Assembly (NCBI GenBank): GCA_020634245.1
Contig: JACKCC010000010.1
Span: 124,001 to 188,000 of the forward strand
DNA: 64,000 nt
Reading direction: 5' to 3'
Origin: Ardenticatenaceae bacterium
GTDB taxonomy: Bacteria > Chloroflexota > Anaerolineae > Promineifilales > Promineifilaceae
The notes below the pieces were generated by a model. The model was not told the DNA's origin. It ran no database searches and saw nothing but the letters and a program-made list of their open reading frames with translations. Both the position numbers and the translations under genes were made by a program. Every line of letters starts with the position of its first letter. Position 1 is the stretch's first letter. Positions 34,042 through 42,767 of this stretch are shown piece by piece.

Positions 34042-35577
34042 ATGTACCACTTCGACTGGATCAGACGACACGCAGAAAGGACACCAGACAAGCTGGCGCT
34101 GGTGGATGCCCATACCGGACGGCAGTACACCTATGCGCAATTCAATCAACGGGCCAACCGGCTGGCTAGCTTTTTGCGCGACGAGTTGGGCGTGCAACAA
34201 GGTGACCGAGTCTCCATCCTGGCTCAAAACAGCTCCGATTACTTCGAGGTATTGTTCGCCTGCGGCAAGATTGGCGCAATTTTGAACACACTCAACTGGC
34301 GGCTGGCTGTGCCCGAACTAGAATTTATCCTCAACGACTGCACGCCGCGGGTCATGCTCTGTGAGCCGGAATTCGCAGTGCAGATGGCTGCGTTACGCTC
34401 CCAAATCAGCTGCGAGTCTTACATCGTCATGGGGGATAGCGGATCGGATGGGGATTGGACATATGAGCAGGCATTGGCCGCCGGATCACCCACCGATTTT
34501 GTGGGGCCGCGCCTGAAATACGAAGAGACCTGGGCCATTTTGTACACCTCCGGCACAACAGGACGGCCGAAAGGGGCGCAGGTCACCTATGGCAACTTCT
34601 TCTACAACGCCGTGGGCATGGGCCGGGCCATTGATTTGACATCGGAGGACGTTAACCTCAACGTACTGCCCACCTTTCATGCTGGCGGGCTGGGGCTGTA
34701 TGCCGGGCCGATTTTCCACGCCGGGGGTACGCTCGTCGTCATGCGCGCCTTTGAGCCGGGGAAAATGCTAGATTTGATTGCCAAATGGGGCGTCACCAAG
34801 CTGCTCCTGGTTCCAGCTATTTACCTGGCGCTTCTACAATATCCCGGATTTGACGAGGCCGATTTATCGAGCGTCGTTCATTGGGGCAGCGGCGGTTCTT
34901 CCCTGCCGCCTTCGTTGGTGCAGCAGTATGCCAAAAAGGGCATCATCATCCAGCAGGGTTTTGGCATGACGGAAACGGGGCCAACGGTGTTTATCATCGA
35001 CAAGGAAAACGCCGTGCGAAAGGCGGGGTCGGTAGGCAAACCGGTGCTGCATACCGACGTATGCATCATGGACCGCCAGGGTAACGTGCTGGGACCAAAC
35101 GAAGTCGGCGAGTTGTGCATTCGCGGCGGCAACGTGACCAGCGGCTATTGGAACCGGCCGGAAGCTACGGCCGAAGCGATCAAAAATGAGTGGCTCCACT
35201 CCGGCGACGCGGCGATGTATGATGAGGAAGGTTTTTACACCATCGTTGATCGTTGGAAGGATATGTTTATTTCTGGCGGCGAGAATGTATACCCGGCTGA
35301 AGTAGAGAATGTGATTTACCAGCATCCAGCGGTGGCGGAAACGGCCGTGATCGGCGTCCCCCATCCCCAATGGCAAGAAACCGGCCGGGCGCTGGTTGTC
35401 TTAAAAGCCGGCCAGACCGCCACCGAGCAAGAAATCATTGACTTCTGCCAGGGCAAGCTGGCCCGCTACAAAATCCCCAAGTCGGTGATTTTCCTGGACA
35501 AACCCTTGCCCCGGACGGCAGCGGGCAAAGTCCTAAAAAGAGAACTACGAAAAACTTATGGCCGTACCGTAGAGTAA
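34042..35577 (+). CDS. Acyl-CoA synthetase (AMP-forming), copy 3
   Basis: The 511-residue ANL enzyme carries LYTSGTTGRPKGAQ (about 168-181), GFGMTETGPTV, HSGDAAMYDEEG, DRWKDMFISGGENVYPAEVE and AAGKVLKRELRK. It has the same family as copies 1 and 2. It starts 48 bases after the DUF35 gene. No strong Shine-Dalgarno is visible before ATG 34042 (AACGGAACACGAAA), so translation may be less efficient. Confidence 0.95.
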   Translation: MYHFDWIRRHAERTPDKLALVDAHTGRQYTYAQFNQRANRLASFLRDELGVQQGDRVSILAQNSSDYFEVLFACGKIGAILNTLNWRLAVPELEFILNDCTPRVMLCEPEFAVQMAALRSQISCESYIVMGDSGSDGDWTYEQALAAGSPTDFVGPRLKYEETWAILYTSGTTGRPKGAQVTYGNFFYNAVGMGRAIDLTSEDVNLNVLPTFHAGGLGLYAGPIFHAGGTLVVMRAFEPGKMLDLIAKWGVTKLLLVPAIYLALLQYPGFDEADLSSVVHWGSGGSSLPPSLVQQYAKKGIIIQQGFGMTETGPTVFIIDKENAVRKAGSVGKPVLHTDVCIMDRQGNVLGPNEVGELCIRGGNVTSGYWNRPEATAEAIKNEWLHSGDAAMYDEEGFYTIVDRWKDMFISGGENVYPAEVENVIYQHPAVAETAVIGVPHPQWQETGRALVVLKAGQTATEQEIIDFCQGKLARYKIPKSVIFLDKPLPRTAAGKVLKRELRKTYGRTVE

Positions 35578-35628
35578 CTACTGCCGAATGCAATGTTGAG
35601 TAACACATAATATTTCAGTTTCCATCTT

Positions 35629-36372
35629 ATGAATCAGTCAAAAAATCCAATGAAATACTTCAAAATATGCGATGAAGGTTTTCATAAAGACTGGGGCGGC
35701 GATCCCACATATTGGTTAGAAGTCAATGATGAAGGAGATGCCGAACGTCAGCTAGATAAATACCCCAATGGGAATGTCGTTAGCTACAATCGGTCTCATA
35801 CAGACGATGAACATGGCGCACTTTCAATAATGGTCATAGATGGTGACGAAGAATTTTGGATTCCTTACGAAATCTCCAAAATTGAGTTTGAAGTCCAATG
35901 GCTTATACAGAGACCATTAAACCGCCAACTATTTAATACCGAGATTAATTCAATTAAGAGTTGGATAATTGGGCAAACCTTCTCAGCCGAGCAAATTTAT
36001 ACTCAAGCAGACTTTGACGAATTTGCCCGGTTGAGTGGGGATGACAACCCGATTCACGTGGACCCGGTATTTGCGGCGCGGACGGGGTTTGGCCGGACGG
36101 TGGCACATGGGATGCTGCTGTACGGGACGATTTGCGGCCTGTTGAGCCGCCACTTTCCCGGCACGGTGCAGCTTGAGCAAAATTTCATATTCCCCGCGCC
36201 AACGTATACCGATGAAACGATGACGGTTCAAGCCGAAATCACGGCCGTCAATTTGGAAACAGGCCAAATCCGGCTAAAAACGACGATGGCCAATCCCGAC
36301 GGCCAACTGACATGTGACGGCGAAACAGTTTTAGAATGGAAGGAAGGATGGGACACGGATAAACGCGGATAG
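35629..36372 (+). CDS. Chimeric protein: AT-rich unknown N-terminus fused to MaoC-type dehydratase
   Basis: The 247-residue frame has two parts. Residues 1-115 are AT-rich and resemble small stand-alone immunity-like proteins of the DUF6881 sort (MKYFKICDEG, IDGDEEFWIPYEI); this assignment is weak. From about residue 118 (GQTFSAEQIYTQADFDEFAR) to the end it is a MaoC/R-hydratase: SGDDNPIHVDPVFAA and GRTVAHGMLLYG hold the catalytic Asp and His. The composition changes near 35990. The native MaoC gene probably lost its start when foreign DNA landed upstream in frame. MaoC hydrates enoyl-CoA, matching the run. Confidence 0.75.
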   Translation: MNQSKNPMKYFKICDEGFHKDWGGDPTYWLEVNDEGDAERQLDKYPNGNVVSYNRSHTDDEHGALSIMVIDGDEEFWIPYEISKIEFEVQWLIQRPLNRQLFNTEINSIKSWIIGQTFSAEQIYTQADFDEFARLSGDDNPIHVDPVFAARTGFGRTVAHGMLLYGTICGLLSRHFPGTVQLEQNFIFPAPTYTDETMTVQAEITAVNLETGQIRLKTTMANPDGQLTCDGETVLEWKEGWDTDKRG

Positions 36373-36415
36373 CCATGGATCAAAAATCGGTATTCATCCG
36401 TGTAAACCAATGTCC
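36351..36415. repeat. Hairpin spacer (ACACGGAT / ATCCGTGT word), invading the CDS end
   Basis: The left arm GGACACGGATAAACGCGGAT pairs with ATTCATCCGTGT and TGTCC. The left arm encodes the last seven codons and the stop of the MaoC fusion, showing that such elements can form gene ends. A relative is at 58527-58610. Confidence 0.65.
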
Positions 36416-36423
36416 AGTTGAAA

Positions 36424-37209
36424 ATGAGTCGAACGGTATTGCAAGAGGCGATTGGACCGGTAGCGGTGGTGACGTTGAACCGGCCGGAGCGGCATAACAG
36501 CCTGATTCCCGATTTTTTGCGGGAGATTCTGGCGGCGATCACGGCCGTTTCCACCTCCCCTACCATGCGCGCCCTGGTTTTGCAGGCTAACGGCCGTTCC
36601 TTCTCCACCGGCGGCGATGCGTTAGGCTTTGTGCAACACGCGGACGACATCGAAACGTATGCGCGGGAAATTGTCGGCTTGCTCAACCAGGTGATTTTGG
36701 CGCTGATTGATTTGCCGGTACCGGTGGTAACGGCCGTGCACGGCATCGTCACTGGCGGCGCATTAGGTTTTATTTTGGGATCGGACATCGTGTTGGTGGC
36801 CCCCGAAGCCAGCTTTACACCCTACTACAGCGTCGTCGGCCCCAGCCCGGACGGCGGGTGGGCCGGATTGCTGCCCCTGCTGATTGGGCCGCGCCGGACG
36901 GCCGAGGTGTTGTATTTGAATAGGACGATTGATGCGGAAACGGCCGTCACCTGGGGCATCGCCAACCGCATCGTTCCCGCCGATCTGATTCGCGCCGAGA
37001 GCCTGGCCATCGCCAACGACATCGCCGCCAAAAAGCCGGGCAGCATCCGCCACACCAAACGGCTGCTCACCAGGCATCGGGACGAATTGGCCGCCCGCCT
37101 GGACGCCGAACTGGACCACTTTGTTGATCAGATGGTTAACGGCGAAGGGCTGGCCGGATTTGAAGAATTTTTAACCGAATTGCAAGTGAGGAAGGCTATA
37201 GCGGATTAA
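36424..37209 (+). CDS. Enoyl-CoA hydratase/isomerase
   Basis: The 261-residue crotonase-fold protein has ALVLQANGRSFSTGGD (about 48-63, oxyanion/CoA-binding) and AVHGIVTGGALGFILGSDI (about 104-122). The two acidic catalytic residues of rat enoyl-CoA hydratase are not both evident: GPSPDGGWAGLLPLLIGPR stands where the second Glu would be, with Asp. It may be a hydratase, isomerase or related lyase. TTG at 36418 is an alternative start; ATG 36424 is preferred. Confidence 0.88.
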   Translation: MSRTVLQEAIGPVAVVTLNRPERHNSLIPDFLREILAAITAVSTSPTMRALVLQANGRSFSTGGDALGFVQHADDIETYAREIVGLLNQVILALIDLPVPVVTAVHGIVTGGALGFILGSDIVLVAPEASFTPYYSVVGPSPDGGWAGLLPLLIGPRRTAEVLYLNRTIDAETAVTWGIANRIVPADLIRAESLAIANDIAAKKPGSIRHTKRLLTRHRDELAARLDAELDHFVDQMVNGEGLAGFEEFLTELQVRKAIAD

Positions 37210-37249
37210 GAAAAAATGATTAATTTGTGACGACGAGGCATTGTACATT

Positions 37250-37954
37250 ATGAAATTTCCTGTGTATATCATGCAAAATAGACATATTGATCGAATATCA
37301 GCAGCTGATATTGACATAATTTTAGCATCCGTATTTGATCAACCTCTTGACAGATTAGGCTTCGAAAAAGTGAATCAAAGAAAGTGGGTTCGTGCCACGA
37401 AGCCTGACATTAGAGAAATGTTCGCGATTTTGGCCATGAAGGGTGCAAGTTATTCACCTGCCTGGGGCTTTTCTTTGGATTATGTGCCGCACATTTCAGG
37501 TAATAAACTCAAATGGCATAGGACAAACAAGTCGGCCTTATTTGATTTTCGATATGATCCGCTAGATTACAAGACTATCGGTAATTTTGACCTTGAATCA
37601 TGGAGAATTGATTCTCTTTACGGAAAAGAAAAGGCCATTAAACAGGCAAGGCAGGTTGCAAAGATTTCCATCGAACAGGCTAATCAACTATGGAACTCTA
37701 TACAGAATCCTAACGATATACCGCGGGTTTTTGAAGAACAACTTCGACTAACAAAGGAACGGAAAGTGCAACGTTTTGGTTTTTTCAATTACACCCAACA
37801 TCCGATTGCTTATGCTTTTACCTTAGCCAAAATTGGCGAAAGAGAAAAAGCAAGAAAGATGCTTGAAGAAACCATACAAAGAGGTGGTGTCGCTCAGAAA
37901 TGTGAAGATGACCTCAAGCAAAAGTTATCTGACTTGTTAGCACTCGAAAATTAG
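37250..37954 (+). CDS. Unknown AT-rich protein inserted in the acyl-CoA run
   Basis: The 234-residue protein has no recognised domain with certainty. The segment LGFEKVNQRKWVRATKP resembles small DUF4304-type proteins, and the C-terminal AYAFTLAKIGEREKARKMLE looks like one TPR-like helix pair. It is AT-rich with no ACGGCCGT, so it is probably a recent arrival between the hydratase and the second MaoC gene. GAGG at 37235-37238 supports ATG 37250; TTG 37241 is less likely. Its neighbours suggest an insertion and say nothing about its job. Confidence 0.65.
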   Translation: MKFPVYIMQNRHIDRISAADIDIILASVFDQPLDRLGFEKVNQRKWVRATKPDIREMFAILAMKGASYSPAWGFSLDYVPHISGNKLKWHRTNKSALFDFRYDPLDYKTIGNFDLESWRIDSLYGKEKAIKQARQVAKISIEQANQLWNSIQNPNDIPRVFEEQLRLTKERKVQRFGFFNYTQHPIAYAFTLAKIGEREKARKMLEETIQRGGVAQKCEDDLKQKLSDLLALEN

Positions 37955-37982
37955 TGAAACAGAAGCAGCTATTAACAAGAAA

Positions 37983-38378
37983 ATGAAAGGATTAACCATC
38001 GGACAAAAAGCCAGCACAACCAGAACCTTTACGGCCGTAGACGTAGCCGCCTACCGCACCCTGACCGGCGATTTGACGCTGGGATTTGGCGAAATGGTTG
38101 AAGCCAGCATCCCCGGCCCCCTCCTCGCCGGCATGATTTCCGATTTACTGGGCACAAAGCTGCCGGGGCGCGGTACCAACTGGCTCAAGCAGCAGTTCCA
38201 GTTTCCTGCCCCGGCGCAAGTGGGCGATGAAATCATGGCAACCGTCGAAATCACCCGCCTGCGCCCTGAAAAAGAACTAGTCAACCTGCGCACCGCCTGC
38301 ACCACTGCTGCCGGAACCATCGTCTGTTCCGGTGAATCACTCGTTTTGGTGCGCGATCTGGAACAGACACAGGAATAA
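37983..38378 (+). CDS. MaoC-like hotdog-fold protein without the catalytic His
   Basis: The 131-residue protein is a single hotdog domain of the MaoC family: FTAVDVAAYRTLTGD at the start and FQFPAPAQVGDEIMATVEI at the middle. The usual D-x-NPIH motif is cut to TGDLTLGFG, and the HG of AHGML reads PGPLLAGM, so the catalytic His is missing. It may bind an acyl-CoA or act as a partner of the MaoC fusion at 35629. It is followed by a near-perfect Shine-Dalgarno and the ABC operon. Confidence 0.75.
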   Translation: MKGLTIGQKASTTRTFTAVDVAAYRTLTGDLTLGFGEMVEASIPGPLLAGMISDLLGTKLPGRGTNWLKQQFQFPAPAQVGDEIMATVEITRLRPEKELVNLRTACTTAAGTIVCSGESLVLVRDLEQTQE

Positions 38379-38390
38379 CCGGTATGCACC

Positions 38391-38423
38391 AAAGGAGGTG
38401 ACCCATTGCCGACAAAAATTTGA
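38391..38423 (+). promoter_or_regulatory. Near-perfect Shine-Dalgarno with a five-codon leader frame
   Basis: AAAGGAGGTGA (38391-38401) complements the 3' end of 16S rRNA over its full length. Four bases later, TTG begins a frame of five codons ending at TGA (38421-38423). It lies 52 bases ahead of the binding-protein gene, whose own site is GGAGGAAAG. It could be a leader peptide controlling the transporter operon, or a leftover from a lost gene start. Confidence 0.4.
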
Positions 38424-38474
38424 GTAGTCAAGAGAGAATCATAAAAAATAACCTAAAATATCTGGAGGAAAGAA

Positions 38475-41096
38475 ATGAAACGTCGTAATTTGCTAATCTT
38501 TTTATCCTTGTTTGTCATTGTGGCCATGCTGTTGGTCGCCTGTGGCGGCACACCGGCAGAAGAACCGGCCGAAGAACCCGCTCCTACCGTTGAAGAACCG
38601 GTAGCTGAAGAGCCAGCAGCCGAGGAACCCGCCGCCGAAGAACCGGCGGCGATGGAAGGCGTAACCTGCGAAGAACCGATCAAAGTCGGCCTTATCACCG
38701 ATGAAACCGGGGCACTGGCCATCTACGGGGCACACATCCTGCGCGGCTTCCCGCTGGGCATGGAATATGCTACCGGCGCGGCCGGCGTCGATAACGGCGA
38801 TTACACCAGCTACATGCTCGACAACTGCGAAATCCAGGTCTACGTGCGTGATGATCAAAGCACACCGGACATCACCGCCACTGTCGGCCGTGAACTCATC
38901 GAGGAAGTCGGGGTGAGCGTGCTGGTCGGTACGGTCAGCTCCGGCGCAACGGCCACACTGCAAGAACTGGCCCGCGAAAACCAGATTCCGCTCATCGTGG
39001 CTCCAGCGGCCGCCAACGACATCACCGGTGTAGCTTTCAACGAATACACCTTCCGCACCAGCCGCAACAACTATCAGGACGCCGTCAACATCTGCGATTA
39101 CATGACGGATGAATATGATACCTTCGTCCAGATCGCGCCCGATTACTCCTTCGGTTACGGCGGCGCACAAGCGTTCCGTGATGCCTGCACCCTCTTCGGC
39201 GGCGAATTTGTGGCCGACGACATCTTTGCCCCGGCCGACACCACCGAATTTACGCCCTACATGGAGCAAGTGCTTAACTCTGGCGCTGATGCCTTCCTGG
39301 TGACCTGGGCTGGCGGCGGTTTTGTGCCCATGATGCAGGCGGCCACCGAGTTAGGCGTCTTCGACGAAATGTCGATGGCTTCCGGCTTTGTCGATAACGT
39401 GGTCATGCCCGCCTTCTTCGCCAACGCTATTGGTCAGACCAGCGGTATCCTCTACCATTACACTGCCCCCAATAATCCCATCAATGATTGGCTGGTGGAA
39501 CAGACCCAGGCACAGTTTGGCACGTTCCCCGACTTGTTTGACGCCGATGGCATGAACGCGGCTCTGCTGCTCACCGAAGCGTTGAAAGCGACCGGCGGCG
39601 ATGCCAGTGCTGACGCGATGATTGGCGCAATGGAAGGGATGCAGTTTGAAGGGCCGAAGGGCACGATTTACATCCGCCCGGAAGACCACGTAGCCATTCA
39701 GGATATGTACATTGTCAAGCTGCTGAATGTGGATGATCCGGAATTCAAGTACTTTGAACTGGTGGACACCACCCGGCCAAATGTACCCTGCTTGCTGCCA
39801 GAAGAGATGCAAGACCGCTGCGGCGATCTGCCGATTGGGGCGTTGGGCGATATTTCCCAGGTAACGGCCGTAGAACCTGAAGCTGAACCCGAAGCCGCCC
39901 TCACCTGTGAAGCGCCCATCAAAGTTGGCCTCATCACCGACGAAACCGGCGCACTGGCCATCTACGGCGCGCACATCCTGCGCAGCTTCCCGCTAGGCAT
40001 GGAATACGCTACCGGCGCGGCCGGCGTTGACAATGGTGATTACACCAGCTACACCGTGGACGGCTGCGAATTTCAAATCTACAAACGCGATGACCAGAGT
40101 AATCCCGAAAACACAGCCACCGCCGGCCGTGAACTCATCGAAGAAGTCGGCGTGGACGTACTGGTCGGTACGGTCAGCTCCGGCGCGACAGCCACCCTGC
40201 AAGAACTGGCCCGCGAGAATCAAATTCCGCTCATCGTCGCCCCGGCTGCTGCCAACGACATCACCGGGGTGGCCTTCAACGAGTACACCTTCCGCACCAG
40301 CCGCAACAACTACCAGGACGCCGTCAACATCTGCAAGTACATGACACAACAATACAATACCTTCGTGCAGATTGCCCCCGACTACTCCTTCGGTTACGGT
40401 GGCGCACAAGCGTTCCGTGATGCCTGCACCCTGTACGGCGGCGAATTCACGGCCGATGACATCTTTGCTCCGGCCGACACCACTGAATTCACGCCCTACA
40501 TGGAGCAAATCCTCGATTCCGGCGCGGAAGCCTTCCTGGTCACCTGGGCTGGCGGCGGTTTTGTGCCCATGATGCAGGCCGCCAGCGAATTGGGTGTCTT
40601 CGATGAAATGTCGATGGCCTCCGGCTTTGTCGACAACATCGTCATGCCTGCTTTCTTCGCCAATGCTATTGGCCAGACCAGTGGTATCCTCTATCATTAC
40701 ACGGCACCGGACAATCCCATCAACGATTGGCTGGTCGAGCAAACACAGGCGCAGTACGGTACATTCCCCGACCTGTTTGATGCCGATGGCATGAACGCTG
40801 CCCTGCTGTTGGTCAGCGCCGTACAGGCTACCGGTGGCGACACATCCGCCGAGGCCATGATTGCGGCCATGGAAGGGATGGAGTTTGAAGGGCCGAAAGG
40901 CACCATCTACATCCGCCCGGAAGACCATGTGGCGATGCAGGACATGTACATTGTCAAACTATTGAACGTGGACGATCCCGAATTCAAATACTTTGAATTG
41001 GTGGATACGACTCGTCCCGATGTGCCCTGTTTGCTGCCGGAAGAGCTGCAAGATCGCTGCGGCGATTTGCCAATTGGCAGCCTAAGCGGCGAATAA
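38475..41096 (+). CDS. Branched-chain amino acid-type ABC binding protein with two tandem binding domains
   Basis: The 873-residue lipoprotein has a signal peptide with lipobox (LLVAC, Cys23) and a Pro/Glu/Ala-rich linker (24-62). It then carries two type-1 periplasmic-binding domains of about 390 residues, starting near residues 64 and 477, exactly 413 codons apart. The copies are highly alike at protein and DNA level (e.g. KVGLITDETGALAIYGAHIL in both; differences are mostly conservative). Normal LivJ/LivK proteins have one domain. Each domain should bind one ligand, so the chain may hold two. The only ACGGCCGT octamer of the gene sits at the junction (39863). It heads the liv operon. Confidence 0.93.
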   Translation: MKRRNLLIFLSLFVIVAMLLVACGGTPAEEPAEEPAPTVEEPVAEEPAAEEPAAEEPAAMEGVTCEEPIKVGLITDETGALAIYGAHILRGFPLGMEYATGAAGVDNGDYTSYMLDNCEIQVYVRDDQSTPDITATVGRELIEEVGVSVLVGTVSSGATATLQELARENQIPLIVAPAAANDITGVAFNEYTFRTSRNNYQDAVNICDYMTDEYDTFVQIAPDYSFGYGGAQAFRDACTLFGGEFVADDIFAPADTTEFTPYMEQVLNSGADAFLVTWAGGGFVPMMQAATELGVFDEMSMASGFVDNVVMPAFFANAIGQTSGILYHYTAPNNPINDWLVEQTQAQFGTFPDLFDADGMNAALLLTEALKATGGDASADAMIGAMEGMQFEGPKGTIYIRPEDHVAIQDMYIVKLLNVDDPEFKYFELVDTTRPNVPCLLPEEMQDRCGDLPIGALGDISQVTAVEPEAEPEAALTCEAPIKVGLITDETGALAIYGAHILRSFPLGMEYATGAAGVDNGDYTSYTVDGCEFQIYKRDDQSNPENTATAGRELIEEVGVDVLVGTVSSGATATLQELARENQIPLIVAPAAANDITGVAFNEYTFRTSRNNYQDAVNICKYMTQQYNTFVQIAPDYSFGYGGAQAFRDACTLYGGEFTADDIFAPADTTEFTPYMEQILDSGAEAFLVTWAGGGFVPMMQAASELGVFDEMSMASGFVDNIVMPAFFANAIGQTSGILYHYTAPDNPINDWLVEQTQAQYGTFPDLFDADGMNAALLLVSAVQATGGDTSAEAMIAAMEGMEFEGPKGTIYIRPEDHVAMQDMYIVKLLNVDDPEFKYFELVDTTRPDVPCLLPEELQDRCGDLPIGSLSGE

Positions 41097-41103
41097 ATTG
41101 ATG

Positions 41104-41180
41104 CAGGGGAGCAAGGGGGCAGGGGTGCAGGGGTGATTTCTCCCTTGCTCCCCAGCTCCCCTGCTCCTCCGCTAGCGGAG
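41104..41180. repeat. Hairpin spacer (GGGGAGCA / TGCTCCCC word)
   Basis: The left arm repeats CAGGGG and GCAAGGGGG; the right arm is CTCCCTTGCTCCCCAGCTCC and CTGCTCC. The final CTCCgctagcGGAG forms a second small hairpin that includes the ribosome site of livG, which could affect its translation. Confidence 0.65.
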
Positions 41181-41186
41181 CAAACT

Positions 41187-41951
41187 ATGGCTGAGGAGAT
41201 CATTCTCGAAACAAAAAACCTGCGGCGGGAGTTTGGGGCGCTGGTAGCAGTGGCCGATGTCAGCATCAAGGTTAAGGCGCGCACGCTGCACTCCATCATC
41301 GGGCCGAATGGGGCCGGTAAAACGACGTTTTTCAACCTGCTGAGCGGCAATATTGAGCCGACCAGCGGGCAAGTGATTTATAAGGGACAGGATATTACCA
41401 AGCTGCCGCTGCATCGAACGGCGCATTTGGGAATCGGCCGTTCCTTCCAAATCACCAACATTTTCCCCAGCCTAACCGTATTGGAGAACATCCGGCTGTC
41501 CAGCCAGGCACTTGGCAGGGACAACTTCCGCCTGTTCCGCTCCCATCACCACTTCAAGCAGTACGAAGAGCGGGCCTGGGAAGTGATCGAACAGGTCGGA
41601 CTGCAAGAGCGAGCCTTGTCTCCAGCGCGCACGCTGCCGCATGGTGACCAACGCAAACTGGAATTAGGTATGATCCTGGCTCCAGATCCGGAGCTGCTGC
41701 TGCTGGATGAACCCACAGCGGGCATGGCCTCGGAGCAGGTGCCGGAATTGATGGTGCTCATCCAACAGATCCAGGCCGCCGGTGAGAAAACCGTTATGCT
41801 GGTGGAGCACAACATGAATGTGGTGATGAACGTCTCCGATGCCATCACGGTCATGCATTACGGGCAGGTACTAGCCGAAGGCACACCAGCCGAAATCTCC
41901 GCCAACGAAACTGTGCAGCAGGCGTATTTGGGTGCGTTGTATGAGAATTAG
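41187..41951 (+). CDS. livG: ABC transporter ATPase, LivG type
   Basis: The 254-residue ATPase has Walker A GPNGAGKTT (about 36-44), a Q-loop, the signature LPHGDQRKLELG (LSGGQ-like), Walker B LLLLDEPTAGM and H-loop VMLVEHNM. It powers a branched-chain amino acid-type (HAAT) importer with LivF, LivH and LivM. ATG 41187 follows GGAG at 41177-41180. Confidence 0.93.
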   Translation: MAEEIILETKNLRREFGALVAVADVSIKVKARTLHSIIGPNGAGKTTFFNLLSGNIEPTSGQVIYKGQDITKLPLHRTAHLGIGRSFQITNIFPSLTVLENIRLSSQALGRDNFRLFRSHHHFKQYEERAWEVIEQVGLQERALSPARTLPHGDQRKLELGMILAPDPELLLLDEPTAGMASEQVPELMVLIQQIQAAGEKTVMLVEHNMNVVMNVSDAITVMHYGQVLAEGTPAEISANETVQQAYLGALYEN

Positions 41952-42042
41952 TTGGTTGGTTAGTTGGTTAGTTGGATGGTTAGATGGTTGGGTTAGCCAA
42001 ACAAACTAACGAACCAACAAACAAACCAACAAACTAATCAAC
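41949..42042. repeat. Hairpin spacer (GGTTAGTT word), second copy
   Basis: The left arm starts at the livG stop (TAG) and repeats TTGGTTGGTTAGTTGG; the right arm repeats CCAACAAACAAACCAACAAA. The layout is the same as at 32114-32206, but the sequence differs in detail. Confidence 0.75.
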
Positions 42043-42062
42043 AAAACTACCGGATTCACTTT

Positions 42063-42767
42063 ATGACTAACTTACTCGAAGTTCAAAAAGTTCATACATT
42101 TATCGGGCAGTTCCATATTTTGGAAGGGGTATCGGTGGGTGTGCCCAAGGGAAGCATCACGGTTTTGCTAGGGCGGAATGGGGCCGGTAAAACGACGACG
42201 CTCAAGACGATTTTGGGGTTGACGCCGCCCAAAGAAGGCAAGGTCATCTTTGATGGCCAGGAAATTCAGGGGCAGCGCAGCTTTGACATCGCAGCAATGG
42301 GCATCGGGTTTGTACCAGAGCATCGAGCGATTTTCCGCGATTTGAGTGTGCTGGAGAATTTGCGCATCGCCGAACGGCAAAAAGGGGATTTGGCCCGGAA
42401 TGAAGAACTTATTTTTAATTTATTCCCCGATTTGAAGCGGCTGATTAAGCTGCCGGGCACGAACCTCTCTGGCGGGCAGCAGCAAATGTTGGCTGTGGCG
42501 CGGGCGCTGGTCCCGGATAACAAGCTGCTGCTAATTGATGAACCGAGTGAAGGGTTGGCCCCGGTGCTGATTGAGCAAATGATTGAGGCGATTCAGAAGC
42601 TGTCGGCCAATACGACGGTGCTGCTGGTGGAACAGAATTTTGTGGTAGCCAGCAAATTGGCCGAGCGATATGTGATTATTGAAGAGGGCCAGTCGGTGAA
42701 GCAGGGGTTGATGGCCGATTTGGTGAATGATAAAGAGACGATTCACCGGTATTTGGGTGCAGCGTAA
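42063..42767 (+). CDS. livF: ABC transporter ATPase, LivF type
   Basis: The 234-residue ATPase has GRNGAGKTT (about 38-46), LSGGQQQML, LLLIDEPSEGL and the H-loop LLVEQNF. It resembles LivF in size and in the EHRAIFRDLSVLENL region. It is the second ATPase of the importer. The ATG lies 20 bases beyond the hairpin spacer. Confidence 0.93.
   Translation: MTNLLEVQKVHTFIGQFHILEGVSVGVPKGSITVLLGRNGAGKTTTLKTILGLTPPKEGKVIFDGQEIQGQRSFDIAAMGIGFVPEHRAIFRDLSVLENLRIAERQKGDLARNEELIFNLFPDLKRLIKLPGTNLSGGQQQMLAVARALVPDNKLLLIDEPSEGLAPVLIEQMIEAIQKLSANTTVLLVEQNFVVASKLAERYVIIEEGQSVKQGLMADLVNDKETIHRYLGAA

Noticed and set aside
39993..40928. A 311-codon open frame antisense to the second half of the binding protein gene
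   Set aside because: It mirrors the GC-rich codon pattern of the strong sense gene, has no ribosome site or recognised domain, and a similar antisense frame occurs in the first half because the DNA is duplicated.
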